Below, one piece after another: positions 7,110-13,677 of a stretch of 19,128 nt of DNA (position 1 is the first letter of the stretch; every line of letters starts with the position of its first letter). The position numbers and the translations under genes were made by a program. This DNA is from Chitinispirillaceae bacterium (GTDB lineage: Bacteria; Fibrobacterota; Chitinivibrionia; Chitinivibrionales; Chitinispirillaceae), in NCBI GenBank assembly GCA_016926315.1, contig JAFGOU010000320.1:1-19128 (forward strand), in the 5' to 3' direction. The notes below the pieces were generated by a model. It saw only the letters and a program-made list of their open reading frames with translations. It made no database searches and had not been told where the DNA came from.

Positions 7110-7137
7110 ATATCGGCCAATGTTATTTAAAACTTTA
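7110..7137 (-). promoter_or_regulatory. Strong sigma-28 (FliA/SigD) promoter P1
   Basis: The minus strand reads TAAAGTTT-N12-GCCGATAT. The upstream box is identical to the eight-base enterobacterial element, the -10 box equals the Bacillus SigD form, and the TAAA-to-GCCGATAT spacing is 16. Transcription would start near 7103 and run leftwards towards the receiver gene, 320 bases away, with no clear gene between. It could give a long leader or a separate small RNA. Confidence 0.65.
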
Positions 7138-7242
7138 ATTTAACCATCCCACCCGGCTTTTTCTGCCATCCCCACGGCATACTTTTCCCTGCATTTTATT
7201 TCACTGGACCACTCTTTGCCATATATATCAACGAGTTATACT

Positions 7243-7259
7243 CTGGCACTCCCCTTGCG
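7243..7259 (+). promoter_or_regulatory. Sigma-54 (RpoN) promoter of the flgJ operon
   Basis: CTGGCAC-N5-TTGCG has GG at 7245-7246 and GC at 7257-7258, the exact -24/-12 spacing of sigma-54 promoters. The start would be near 7270, about 30 bases before flgJ. Sigma-54 control of hook-junction and other middle/late flagellar genes is established in epsilon- and gammaproteobacteria and others. It implies an activator (FlrC/FlgR type) encoded outside this window. Confidence 0.85.
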
Positions 7260-7301
7260 TACTTTCCATGCACCGAACGGAATCGGCGAAAGGATTCGAC
7301 A

Positions 7302-8108
7302 ATGCAGGTAAATGAATTACGCTCTTCCCTCCCTGGCCCACAGTCCACCCCGGAGCAGATTAAAAAGGTCGCAAAGGAGTTTGAGTCGATTTTTACCTCG
7401 ATAATGCTCCGCTCCATGCGGAATACGGTGGGCAAAAACCCTCTTTTGCCTTCATCATTCGGTGAAGAAGTCTATACCGAGATGCTTGACAGTGAATATG
7501 CAAAAATGATCGCCAACAACGCCACGCTCGGTCTTTCCGATCTCATCATTCGCGAGCTCGAACGTCAGGAAAACCGGGACGACCCGTTAAAGGCGCTGCG
7601 GAATCTGAAAAATACGGGCAGTTCCTGGGCAACCGACCCACGTTTCCTGCAGCAAACCCTTGCCCATGCAAAAAACAGGCCGGTTGATCCTGCCGGTCGC
7701 GTTGAAAAGTGGCAGGGACTTATTGAAAAAGCCAGTGAACTCTTCGATGTCGACAAAAACCTGATCTCAGCGGTGATTACGCAGGAATCAGGCGGCAATC
7801 CTCATGCCGTTTCAGCAAAAGGCGCAAAAGGACTCATGCAGCTTATGGATACTACGGCTGCGGACATGGGAGTCGCTGCGTCCTTTTCTCCTTGGGCGAA
7901 TATCACCGGAGGAACGAAGTATCTGCGTCTCCTCCTGGACAAATTCAACGGCAACGAACGGCTTGCACTTGCCTCATACAATGCCGGGCCTGCCGCTGTT
8001 GAGCGATACGGAACCATCCCTCCCTACCGGGAGACACAGGACTATGTTGAATCGGTGCTGGAACTCAGGCGCCGATTTGCATCACATGCAACCAGGGAGA
8101 GCCAATGA
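7302..8108 (+). CDS. flgJ: FlgJ-like rod-cap protein with lytic transglycosylase domain
   Basis: The product is 268 residues. Residues 17-88 form the FlgJ rod-binding domain (VAKEFESIFTSIMLRSMR, then EMLDSEYAKMIA), which caps the growing flagellar rod. Residues about 140-258 are an SLT-type lytic transglycosylase domain: ITQESGGNP with catalytic Glu162, GLMQLM, ASYNAGP, and a final YV motif. It cuts peptidoglycan so that the rod can pass. In Salmonella FlgJ the second domain is a glucosaminidase, so this is the alternative architecture. No signal peptide is seen; export by the flagellar machinery is expected. It is the first gene behind the sigma-54 promoter, with an AAAGGA site before the ATG, and it overlaps flgN by four bases (ATGA). 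Confidence 0.9.
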   Translation: MQVNELRSSLPGPQSTPEQIKKVAKEFESIFTSIMLRSMRNTVGKNPLLPSSFGEEVYTEMLDSEYAKMIANNATLGLSDLIIRELERQENRDDPLKALRNLKNTGSSWATDPRFLQQTLAHAKNRPVDPAGRVEKWQGLIEKASELFDVDKNLISAVITQESGGNPHAVSAKGAKGLMQLMDTTAADMGVAASFSPWANITGGTKYLRLLLDKFNGNERLALASYNAGPAAVERYGTIPPYRETQDYVESVLELRRRFASHATRESQ

Positions 8109-8620
8109 ACTCGACGGAACTGACCTTTGAGGAACTGGAAACCATTCTGGTAAAGGAAGTCGATACCCATCACCGGCTTTTTCGGACCGCCACGCAGGTA
8201 AACGAGGCGCTCAAGCAAAGCGACCTCTCCGCGATTCAGGAGCGCTCCTCGTATCTCGACAGTCTGGTAGCGCTCATCGAACGGTTAGAACTGCAGCGCA
8301 GCGAATGCTGCGCGCTGCTTTCGAGAAAATGCGGTATTGACCGGGCGCGCATCAAACTGGGGGCGCTGATTGAAAAAGCGCCGCCGCGTTTCCGTGAAAA
8401 GCTGTCGTCCCTTCATGGCGCACTCAAGCAGATCATCAATCGGATCTCAACGGTCAACGTATCGAACAGCGTGCTTCTCGAAGAGGGACTGGAACTCGTC
8501 AGGGGCAGGATGTCGCTTATCGCCAATCCTTCGGAGCGTTTTACCCAATACCGTCAGGGCGGCAGGATGAATACCGCTTCCTCCACTTCCCTGCACCCTT
8601 TTATCAACCAGACCGTCTGA
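8105..8620 (+). CDS. flgN: FlgN-type export chaperone for FlgK/FlgL
   Basis: The product is 171 residues, mostly helical with long amphipathic heptads, and has the FlgN outline: an N-terminal LEELETILVKEV-like helix, the KQSDLSAIQERSSYLDSL segment, and a low-complexity tail rich in Ser, Thr and Asn. FlgN is a cytosolic chaperone that holds the hook-junction proteins FlgK and FlgL before export. Family identity rests on fold pattern and position (overlapping flgJ, 10 bases before flgK), because the sequence is weakly conserved. The ATGA overlap with flgJ indicates translational coupling. Confidence 0.8.
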   Translation: MNSTELTFEELETILVKEVDTHHRLFRTATQVNEALKQSDLSAIQERSSYLDSLVALIERLELQRSECCALLSRKCGIDRARIKLGALIEKAPPRFREKLSSLHGALKQIINRISTVNVSNSVLLEEGLELVRGRMSLIANPSERFTQYRQGGRMNTASSTSLHPFINQTV

Positions 8621-8630
8621 GGAACCGATT

Positions 8631-10313
8631 ATGAGTCTCTTTTCCATTTTAAACATCGGCACCCGGGCCTTGAATGCGTCGCAACTGGCCATGAACGTGA
8701 CCGGACAGAACATTTCGAACGCTGATGTCGAGGGATACTCGCGAAAGAGACTTACGCTCGCCGCCGATTACCGGTGGGATCCCGGATACGGCCAGATGGG
8801 CATGGGTGTCGACGTGATAAGCATCGACCGCATGCGAAACGCTTTCATCGATGAGCAGATACGCCGCCAGAACCAGGAAGCGGGCATATTCGCGGAGTAC
8901 AACTACTCGCTTGAAGGTATCGAAAACATTCTTACCGAACCGAGCGACACCGGACTGCTCCGCTATATCGACCAGTTTTTCGACGGATGGCAGAACCTTT
9001 CCAACAACCCGTCCGATATTTCCGCACGTACCATGGTGAAGACCAATGCGGAGATTCTTATCGATGTGTTCCACAACCTGAGCACCGAGATGCGCAATCT
9101 GCGACAGACCCGTAACGAAGAGATTTCCCAGCGCGTCAACAAGATCAACGAGATCTCCGAAAAAATCTACAACCTTAATCTGGAAATCGGCGCCATTGAG
9201 GTCACGGGGAACAGAAAGGCAAACGACAGCCGCGACAAGCGCGACGAACTGGTCAAGGAACTCTCCACCCTGATCGAAATATCCGTTGTTGAAAACGAGC
9301 GTGGCCAGATATCGGTCACCACCTCCGGCAGCATACTGGTTTCACCGGTCGATTTCCAGAAGATTGAAACCTACACCACGTCCTTCCGGATGCCCGACGG
9401 CACGCAGTCTACCAACATCGGCATCCGGTTCGCCAACTCTAAAAGCCCGTATACGCCCACCAAGGGCCAGGTGAAAGGGCTTTTCGACAGCCGTGATATC
9501 ATCATACCCGAATACCAGCAGAAACTCGACGTACTCGCCATCGGACTGGTGAACAAAGTCAACGAACTGCATCTGCAGGGATTCACCCTGCATGGATATA
9601 CCGGCATAACCTTTTTCGACCAGGATATCACCGGCGCGTCGGACATCGCGCTCGCTCCGGGTATCATGGCCGACGTCAAGAATATCGCGGCCGCGTCCGG
9701 GGGCGAGTCCCTTCCCGCGTCAACAAACACGATTGCGGCGGGAAGCCACAATTTCGGCACGCCGCCGGTCCAGCTTTACCGGGATCCTGCCGCGGGCACC
9801 CCCATACCGGCCCGCAACATAGTCCAGGGCACGGTAATAGTGTCGAACGGATCGGTGCTGCTCCAGGAAGGCCTCGATTACCATATCGATTATGTCAATG
9901 GTACGATACAGATGCTGCATCCCGGTTACGACGCCGATGCGCTCACGGTTGACTTCCAGTACCGTACGAACGCCTTTGCCGGTCCCGGCGACAACTCAAA
10001 CGCGATCGCCATCGCCAAACTGCGATCAGAACTGACCATGAATCCGGACGCGATCGGCAATCCGACCGCGACGTTTACCGAATACTACAGTTCGCTTATC
10101 GGCCGCCTTGGTCTCAACCGCAACGCGGCGCAGTCCAACCTCGATACGCGCATGTTCCTGGTCCGCCAGTACGAAGCGCAGCAGGACGCCGTGGCGGGCG
10201 TATCGCTCGACGAGGAAATGGCGAATATGGTGAAATACCAGCACACGTACCAGGCGGCGGCCCACCTCATATCGGTTACCGATGAGATGCTCGACGTGCT
10301 GATGAACATTTAA
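8631..10313 (+). CDS. flgK: Flagellar hook-associated protein 1
   Basis: The product is 560 residues, within the family range. The N-terminus (IGTRALNASQLAMNVTGQNISNADVEGYSRKR) is diagnostic of FlgK and forms half of the coiled-coil D0/D1 core. The C-terminus (VSLDEEMANMVKYQHTYQAAAHLISV) forms the other half. FlgK is the first junction protein between hook and filament and is exported by the flagellar apparatus without a signal peptide. A beta-rich module at about 380-447, including DYHIDYVNGTI (416-426), is shared with FlgL in this window. The gene has a TGAGGA ribosome-binding site 10 bases after flgN and is followed by flgL after 18 bases. Confidence 0.97.
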   Translation: MSLFSILNIGTRALNASQLAMNVTGQNISNADVEGYSRKRLTLAADYRWDPGYGQMGMGVDVISIDRMRNAFIDEQIRRQNQEAGIFAEYNYSLEGIENILTEPSDTGLLRYIDQFFDGWQNLSNNPSDISARTMVKTNAEILIDVFHNLSTEMRNLRQTRNEEISQRVNKINEISEKIYNLNLEIGAIEVTGNRKANDSRDKRDELVKELSTLIEISVVENERGQISVTTSGSILVSPVDFQKIETYTTSFRMPDGTQSTNIGIRFANSKSPYTPTKGQVKGLFDSRDIIIPEYQQKLDVLAIGLVNKVNELHLQGFTLHGYTGITFFDQDITGASDIALAPGIMADVKNIAAASGGESLPASTNTIAAGSHNFGTPPVQLYRDPAAGTPIPARNIVQGTVIVSNGSVLLQEGLDYHIDYVNGTIQMLHPGYDADALTVDFQYRTNAFAGPGDNSNAIAIAKLRSELTMNPDAIGNPTATFTEYYSSLIGRLGLNRNAAQSNLDTRMFLVRQYEAQQDAVAGVSLDEEMANMVKYQHTYQAAAHLISVTDEMLDVLMNI

Positions 10314-10331
10314 GCGGCCACGGAGGGAAGT

Positions 10332-11540
10332 ATGCGCATTACGGCGAATCAAATCATAAAAAACATGGTCTACGTCATCAACGACCGGTTCTACGACATG
10401 AGCCGGCTCCAGGAACAACTGTCAACCGGTAAAAGACTGCTGCGTCCTTCCGACGCACCGGTCGACGTCGCCAACGACCTCAAGCTCAAAACCAAACTGG
10501 CTGAAATCGCGCAGTTCAAGAGCAATATCGAAGACGGGCTCTCCTTCATGAACGTTACCGATACCGCCATGATGAGCATGACCGAGCTTCTGCAGCGCAT
10601 GCGAGAACTATCGATTGAAGCGTCAACGGACACGATGTCGGGCAACGAACGGTTTTATATCAACAAGGAGGTCGAACAGCTTTTGCGGCAGGTTGTCGCG
10701 CTGGTGAACACGCAGTACAAGGCTGATTACATTTTCAACGGGACCCAGACAAAGGTGCCTCCCCTGATCCTTCAGAGCTCGACCGTCGCGACGCCGGACG
10801 ATTATGCCAATCTGCGCATGGCCTACTTCAACGCCGGCGGACTCGCGGTACCGGCAACCGTCCAGCTCTTTAACGGTTTCGATGATTCGGCCATTCAGAA
10901 TATCATCCCCGGCACCTTCAACCTTCAGGTGGGAACGGTAACGTATCGGGAGAATACCGACTATACCATCGATTACCTCAATGGAACCATAACCATCATC
11001 AACCCGGCGCTTGCGGTTGACGTGTCACCCGGCACCGCCAACTACGCACCCGACCAGTTCAGGATCTCCTTTGATTATCTGACGCCGGGAAAGGACATTT
11101 ACGGTTCGACCGTCTCGAATCACGGCCATGTCCTCCGGGAGATCGAAACCGGCATCACCATGGCGATAAATATCTCCGGCGACGAATTCATGAATGATCC
11201 TACCACGGGTTCGAATCTGCTCGGTACGATCATAACCCTCGGTCAGGACCTGCTGCAGGACAATCGTGACGGCATCGCGGCGGCCATTGAGCGCATCGAT
11301 ACCGTTTTTTCCGCCGTTCTTTCGGCCCAGAGCAAAAACGGCGCGCGAATAAACAGGTTCGATACGACGCTGCGCCGCAATGAAGGACAGTTCACCACCA
11401 CCACCGAACTGCAGGCCAACCTTGAGGACGCCGAGATGACGAAAACGATCACCGATTTCATGAATACGCAGAATGTTTACAACGCCGCGTTAAAAACCGC
11501 GGCGAATGTCATACAGCAATCGCTCGTGAATTTCCTCTGA
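10332..11540 (+). CDS. flgL: Flagellar hook-associated protein 3
   Basis: The product is 402 residues, about 100 longer than Bacillus or Salmonella FlgL. The N-terminus (MRITANQIIKN, LQEQLSTGKRLLRPSDAP, and the ELLQRMRELSIEAS helix) and the C-terminus (NLEDAEMTKTITDF, ALKTAANVIQQSLVNFL) are typical of FlgL, the second hook-filament junction protein. The extra length is a beta-rich insertion at about 177-250 with DYTIDYLNGTI (210-220), which matches a module in FlgK. A strong CGGAGGGA ribosome-binding site precedes the ATG. It lies between flgK and the flagellin gene in the same operon. Confidence 0.95.
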   Translation: MRITANQIIKNMVYVINDRFYDMSRLQEQLSTGKRLLRPSDAPVDVANDLKLKTKLAEIAQFKSNIEDGLSFMNVTDTAMMSMTELLQRMRELSIEASTDTMSGNERFYINKEVEQLLRQVVALVNTQYKADYIFNGTQTKVPPLILQSSTVATPDDYANLRMAYFNAGGLAVPATVQLFNGFDDSAIQNIIPGTFNLQVGTVTYRENTDYTIDYLNGTITIINPALAVDVSPGTANYAPDQFRISFDYLTPGKDIYGSTVSNHGHVLREIETGITMAINISGDEFMNDPTTGSNLLGTIITLGQDLLQDNRDGIAAAIERIDTVFSAVLSAQSKNGARINRFDTTLRRNEGQFTTTTELQANLEDAEMTKTITDFMNTQNVYNAALKTAANVIQQSLVNFL

Positions 11541-11546
11541 TCACTG

Positions 11547-11564
11547 TTCCCGGCATGGCCGGAA
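11547..11564 (+). promoter_or_regulatory. GC-rich hairpin just after flgL
   Basis: TTCCCGGC-ATG-GCCGGAA folds as a seven-pair stem with one bulged C and a three-base loop, seven bases after the flgL stop. There is no T-run, so it is at best a weak attenuator or mRNA-processing or stability element between flgL and flagellin. Confidence 0.4.
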
Positions 11565-11610
11565 TGATCGGAGTGGCTTTGACCATTCGGTTGCACGGAA
11601 GCGAAAGACG

Positions 11611-11621
11611 GTCAGGATGAC
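11611..11621 (+). promoter_or_regulatory. Candidate CsrA site 1 in the flagellin leader
   Basis: GTCA-GGA-TGAC forms a perfect four-pair stem that presents GGA in the loop, and CAGGATG matches the core of the CsrA consensus (ACARGGAUG). It lies 60 bases upstream of a second GGA in the ribosome-binding site, the two-site layout known for Bacillus hag. Confidence 0.5.
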
Positions 11622-11668
11622 GCAAGGGATTGCAGTACGGCGAAGACGCCTGCTGCAGGGAAGCTTTT

Positions 11669-11687
11669 CATAAAGGAGGGTCGTATG
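11669..11687 (+). promoter_or_regulatory. Flagellin ribosome-binding site with overlapping candidate CsrA site 2
   Basis: AAAGGAGGG (11672-11680) is a near-ideal Shine-Dalgarno five bases before the ATG, fitting very high expression. Its GGA (11675-11677) is flanked by CATA (11669-11672) and TATG (11684-11687), which can pair weakly. CsrA bound here would block the ribosome, as at hag site BS2. Confidence 0.5.
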
Positions 11688-12527
11688 GCTCGTATCAACC
11701 ACAACATCCCTGCGATGATCACCGGCAACTCGCTTCGGATCATGGAACGTTCGGTTGCCAAATCGCTCGAACGTCTTTCCACCGGCATGCGGATCAACCG
11801 CGCATCCGATGATGCCGCCGGGCTGAGTGTCTCGGAGCAGCTCCGCACACAGGTCCGCGGGCTCAACATGGGATCGCGTAATATCCAGGACGGCATCTCG
11901 CTTATCAACATCGCCGAAGGGGCGCTCATCGAAGTCGAAAACATGCTGCAGCGCATACGCGAACTCGCGATCCAGGCGGCAAACGATACGCTCACCTCGG
12001 TGGAACGCAGTTACATAGAAATCGAAACGTCCCAGCTCCGCGATGAGGTCGACCGTATCGTTGAGGGAACCCAGTACAACAGCCAGCAGCTTCTTAACGG
12101 CACCAACCCCTGGGGAACCCTGCCGGGCGGCGTGCTCCATATCGGACCGAACAACAGTCCGAGCGCCGATACCATCCAGTACCGGATTGCACCGGTCGAT
12201 GCGACATCGCTCGGTATCGACCCGGTGACCATGACGACTCAGACCGACGCCACCACCGCCATCAACACCCTCGATACCGCGCTCCGGAGCGTTAATGAGC
12301 TGCGGGCCAACCTCGGTGCGATGGTGAACCGGCTTGAGCATGCTCTCTATAACCAGGAAAACCAGGAGCAGAACATGCAGGCGGCCGAATCGGTGATCCG
12401 TGACGCCGACTTTGCTCTTGAAACCATGGAGTTTACCCGGAACCAGATCCTGGTGCAGTCCTCGACCGCCATGCTGGCGCAGGCGAACATGCTGCCGCAG
12501 AACGTGCTGAGTCTGCTGGGAGGATGA
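11685..12527 (+). CDS. Flagellin (filament subunit), compact FlaB/Hag type
   Basis: The product is 280 residues. The N-terminal D0/D1 (RINHNIPAM, KSLERLSTGMRINRASDDAAG, and the RIRELAIQAANDT helix) and the C-terminal D1/D0 (RSVNELRANLGAMVNRLEHAL, MLAQANMLPQNVLSLL) are canonical. Only about 60 residues separate them (NGTNPWGTLPGG to TSLGIDP), so the variable outer domains are almost absent, as in Bacillus Hag and spirochaete FlaB. It is exported by the flagellar type III system and polymerises into the filament. It has its own 144-base leader after flgL with an excellent ribosome-binding site and CsrA-type sites. I see no clear sigma-28 or sigma-54 promoter directly upstream, so it may be read from the flgJ promoter. 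fliW and csrA follow. Confidence 0.97.
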   Translation: MARINHNIPAMITGNSLRIMERSVAKSLERLSTGMRINRASDDAAGLSVSEQLRTQVRGLNMGSRNIQDGISLINIAEGALIEVENMLQRIRELAIQAANDTLTSVERSYIEIETSQLRDEVDRIVEGTQYNSQQLLNGTNPWGTLPGGVLHIGPNNSPSADTIQYRIAPVDATSLGIDPVTMTTQTDATTAINTLDTALRSVNELRANLGAMVNRLEHALYNQENQEQNMQAAESVIRDADFALETMEFTRNQILVQSSTAMLAQANMLPQNVLSLLGG

Positions 12528-12530
12528 TAC

Positions 12531-12640
12531 GATTGCGGATTACGAAAGGCGGATTTAAAAACGGCGATGCCGAAGGAACGCGAATGGAACGGCGGTTCAT
12601 GAACCGCCTGAACAGGTGCAATCCGAAATCCGCACTCCGC
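12531..12640. repeat. Imperfect inverted GCGGATT-type repeat with central palindrome
   Basis: The outer arms GATTGCGGATTACG (12531-12544) and the reverse complement of CGAAATCCGCACTC (12624-12637) match at all but two or three positions. An exact 18-bp palindrome, GGCGGTTCATGAACCGCC, lies at 12591-12608. Similar GGATTTCGGATTGCGG dispersed repeats are, from memory, frequent in metagenome-derived genomes. It sits between flagellin and fliW and resembles a small mobile or REP-like element; it might also act as an mRNA 3' stabiliser for flagellin. Confidence 0.65.
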
Positions 12641-12663
12641 GATATCTTGTTTGACACCTGTTC
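12610..12663 (+). promoter_or_regulatory. Inverted repeat GAACAGGTG...CACCTGTTC before fliW
   Basis: Exact 9-bp arms at 12610-12618 and 12655-12663, extendable by one wobble and one G-C pair, would form a stem 58 bases upstream of fliW. It overlaps the edge of the GCGGATT repeat and competes for space with the central palindrome. It may be a leader structure or terminator remnant. No T-run follows. Confidence 0.4.
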
Positions 12664-12721
12664 GGCAATAAACGATTTTCAATAAAGAGGGTTCCCTTTT
12701 CCGCTTCGGAGTCATCTCACT

Positions 12722-13141
12722 ATGGGTGATTTTTACAAGAATCTTGTGTATTCAAAAGAGGATATCATCACGTTTCCTTCAGGCATTCCCGGATTTGAAC
12801 AGAATAAAGCGTTTGTCCTGGTTTCCATTCCCGATTACGCGCCGTTTGAATGGCTCGTCTGCGTTGACGGTTCCCCGCTCCGGTTCGCGGTGATAAACCC
12901 GCTCATGTTCAGGCCCGATTACGCGCCGAAGGTGCAGAAAGAACAGCTTGGAGAAATGGGAATCGACAAAGTAGAAGACGTGCTGATCTTTGTGATCGTC
13001 ACCATTAATGAAAACCCGCTTGAATCAACGGCCAACCTTGTCGGCCCAATCATTATCAACAAAACGAAACGAATCGGCAAACAGGTGATTGTTGAAGATG
13101 ACCGTTACACCACCCAGGAACTCGTACTGAGGAAACCATAA
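12722..13141 (+). CDS. fliW: Flagellar assembly factor FliW
   Basis: The product is 139 residues, typical length. Recognisable family segments are ITFPSGIPGFEQNKAFVL, FEWLVCVDG, PLRFAVINP, FVIVTI, STANLVGPIIIN and the tail QVIVEDDRYT. FliW is a cytosolic beta-barrel protein that binds either flagellin or CsrA. When flagellin is exported, FliW is freed, binds CsrA and lifts CsrA repression of flagellin translation (established in Bacillus subtilis and in Campylobacter). The position between flagellin and csrA fits that switch. A GGAG ribosome-binding site lies ten bases before the ATG. A structured, repeat-containing leader separates it from flagellin, while csrA follows after three bases. Confidence 0.97.
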   Translation: MGDFYKNLVYSKEDIITFPSGIPGFEQNKAFVLVSIPDYAPFEWLVCVDGSPLRFAVINPLMFRPDYAPKVQKEQLGEMGIDKVEDVLIFVIVTINENPLESTANLVGPIIINKTKRIGKQVIVEDDRYTTQELVLRKP

Positions 13142-13144
13142 ATC

Positions 13145-13420
13145 ATGCTCGTCCTGACACGCAAATTAGGGGAATCCATCCGTATCGGCGACAACGTTGT
13201 CGTAAAAATTGTCGATCTCGATGGCCGTCACGTAAAACTCGGCATCGAAGCGCCCCGGAGCATCGCGGTAAACCGGGAGGAGATCTACGAAAGAATCCAG
13301 AGGGAAAACAGAGCGGCCTCAGCCATGAAAGACCAGGGAGTTCAGAACATCGCCGCTGCGCTGCGCCTGGAGAAAACAGGGGAACATCAGAAAGAGGAAC
13401 CGAACGGAAACGTGAAGTAG
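13145..13420 (+). CDS. csrA: Carbon storage regulator / translational repressor CsrA with long C-terminal tail
   Basis: The product is 91 residues. The core MLVLTRKLGESIRIGD through VKLGIEAPRSIAVNREEIY is canonical and keeps the RNA-contacting Leu4, Arg6 and Arg44. CsrA dimers bind GGA motifs in mRNA leaders and block translation. Residues 54-91 form a charged tail beyond the 61-residue E. coli protein. In FliW-containing bacteria an extended C-terminus takes part in FliW binding, so the tail fits its neighbour. The gene begins three bases after fliW, with GAGG inside the fliW end as its ribosome-binding site, so the two are cotranscribed. Confidence 0.97.
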   Translation: MLVLTRKLGESIRIGDNVVVKIVDLDGRHVKLGIEAPRSIAVNREEIYERIQRENRAASAMKDQGVQNIAAALRLEKTGEHQKEEPNGNVK

Positions 13421-13436
13421 CACTCTTGTCCGGTTT

Positions 13437-13613
13437 TCAGGCCAGTTCCCGCATCAGAATGTGCGTCGTCTCGTCCTCGGTATTAAACCAGAAGATCATC
13501 TGATTCCCTTCAACCGTAAAGCACTCTCTCAATTTCTTCTTGGTCGAGCAGGGGTAAATCTGCTTGAACTCTCTTTTCGCCTGGTTGATCAGTGTCTGCT
13601 TCATTTCGTTCAT
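13437..13613 (-). CDS. Uncharacterised 58-residue protein, predicted FliA-dependent
   Basis: I do not recognise a named family. The frame encodes 58 residues starting MNEMKQTLINQAKREF and ending with THILMRELA. The N-terminal half is basic (Lys/Arg at 5, 13, 14, 18, 25-27, 29) with two cysteines (22 and 31). A central beta-like stretch reads MIFWFNTEDETTH. There is no membrane segment or signal peptide, so it is probably cytosolic. Evidence that it is real: an AAGGAG ribosome-binding site nine bases before the ATG, and a sigma-28-type promoter placing the start about 25 bases upstream. The FWFNTED core also looks like a folded protein rather than random frame. It runs towards csrA, ending 16 bases from it. 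An overlapping 36-codon frame has its ATG too close to the ribosome-binding site to be preferred. Confidence 0.75.
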   Translation of the reverse strand: MNEMKQTLINQAKREFKQIYPCSTKKKLRECFTVEGNQMIFWFNTEDETTHILMRELA

Positions 13614-13644
13614 AGCTCATCACTCCTTCCGGCTTACAGTATAT

Positions 13645-13672
13645 TTATCGGTACTTTCAAAGAAGAAGTTTA
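13645..13672 (-). promoter_or_regulatory. Sigma-28 (FliA)-type promoter of the 58-residue gene
   Basis: The minus strand reads TAAA-N16-ACCGATAA; the only deviation from the consensus is the first base of the -10 box. Transcription would begin near 13638, just upstream of the AAGGAG site at 13621-13630. The geometry of promoter, start, ribosome-binding site and ATG is compact and consistent. Confidence 0.6.
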
Positions 13673-13677
13673 GCGCT

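Noticed and set aside
11541..12341. 266-codon open frame on the minus strand across the flagellin gene
   Set aside because: It lies antisense to an unmistakable flagellin, has a low-complexity composition typical of shadow frames, and has no ribosome-binding site or recognisable domain.
13461..13673. 70-codon plus-strand frame after csrA
   Set aside because: Antisense to the 58-residue frame, which has a better ribosome-binding site, a promoter and more protein-like sequence; no ribosome-binding site on this strand.
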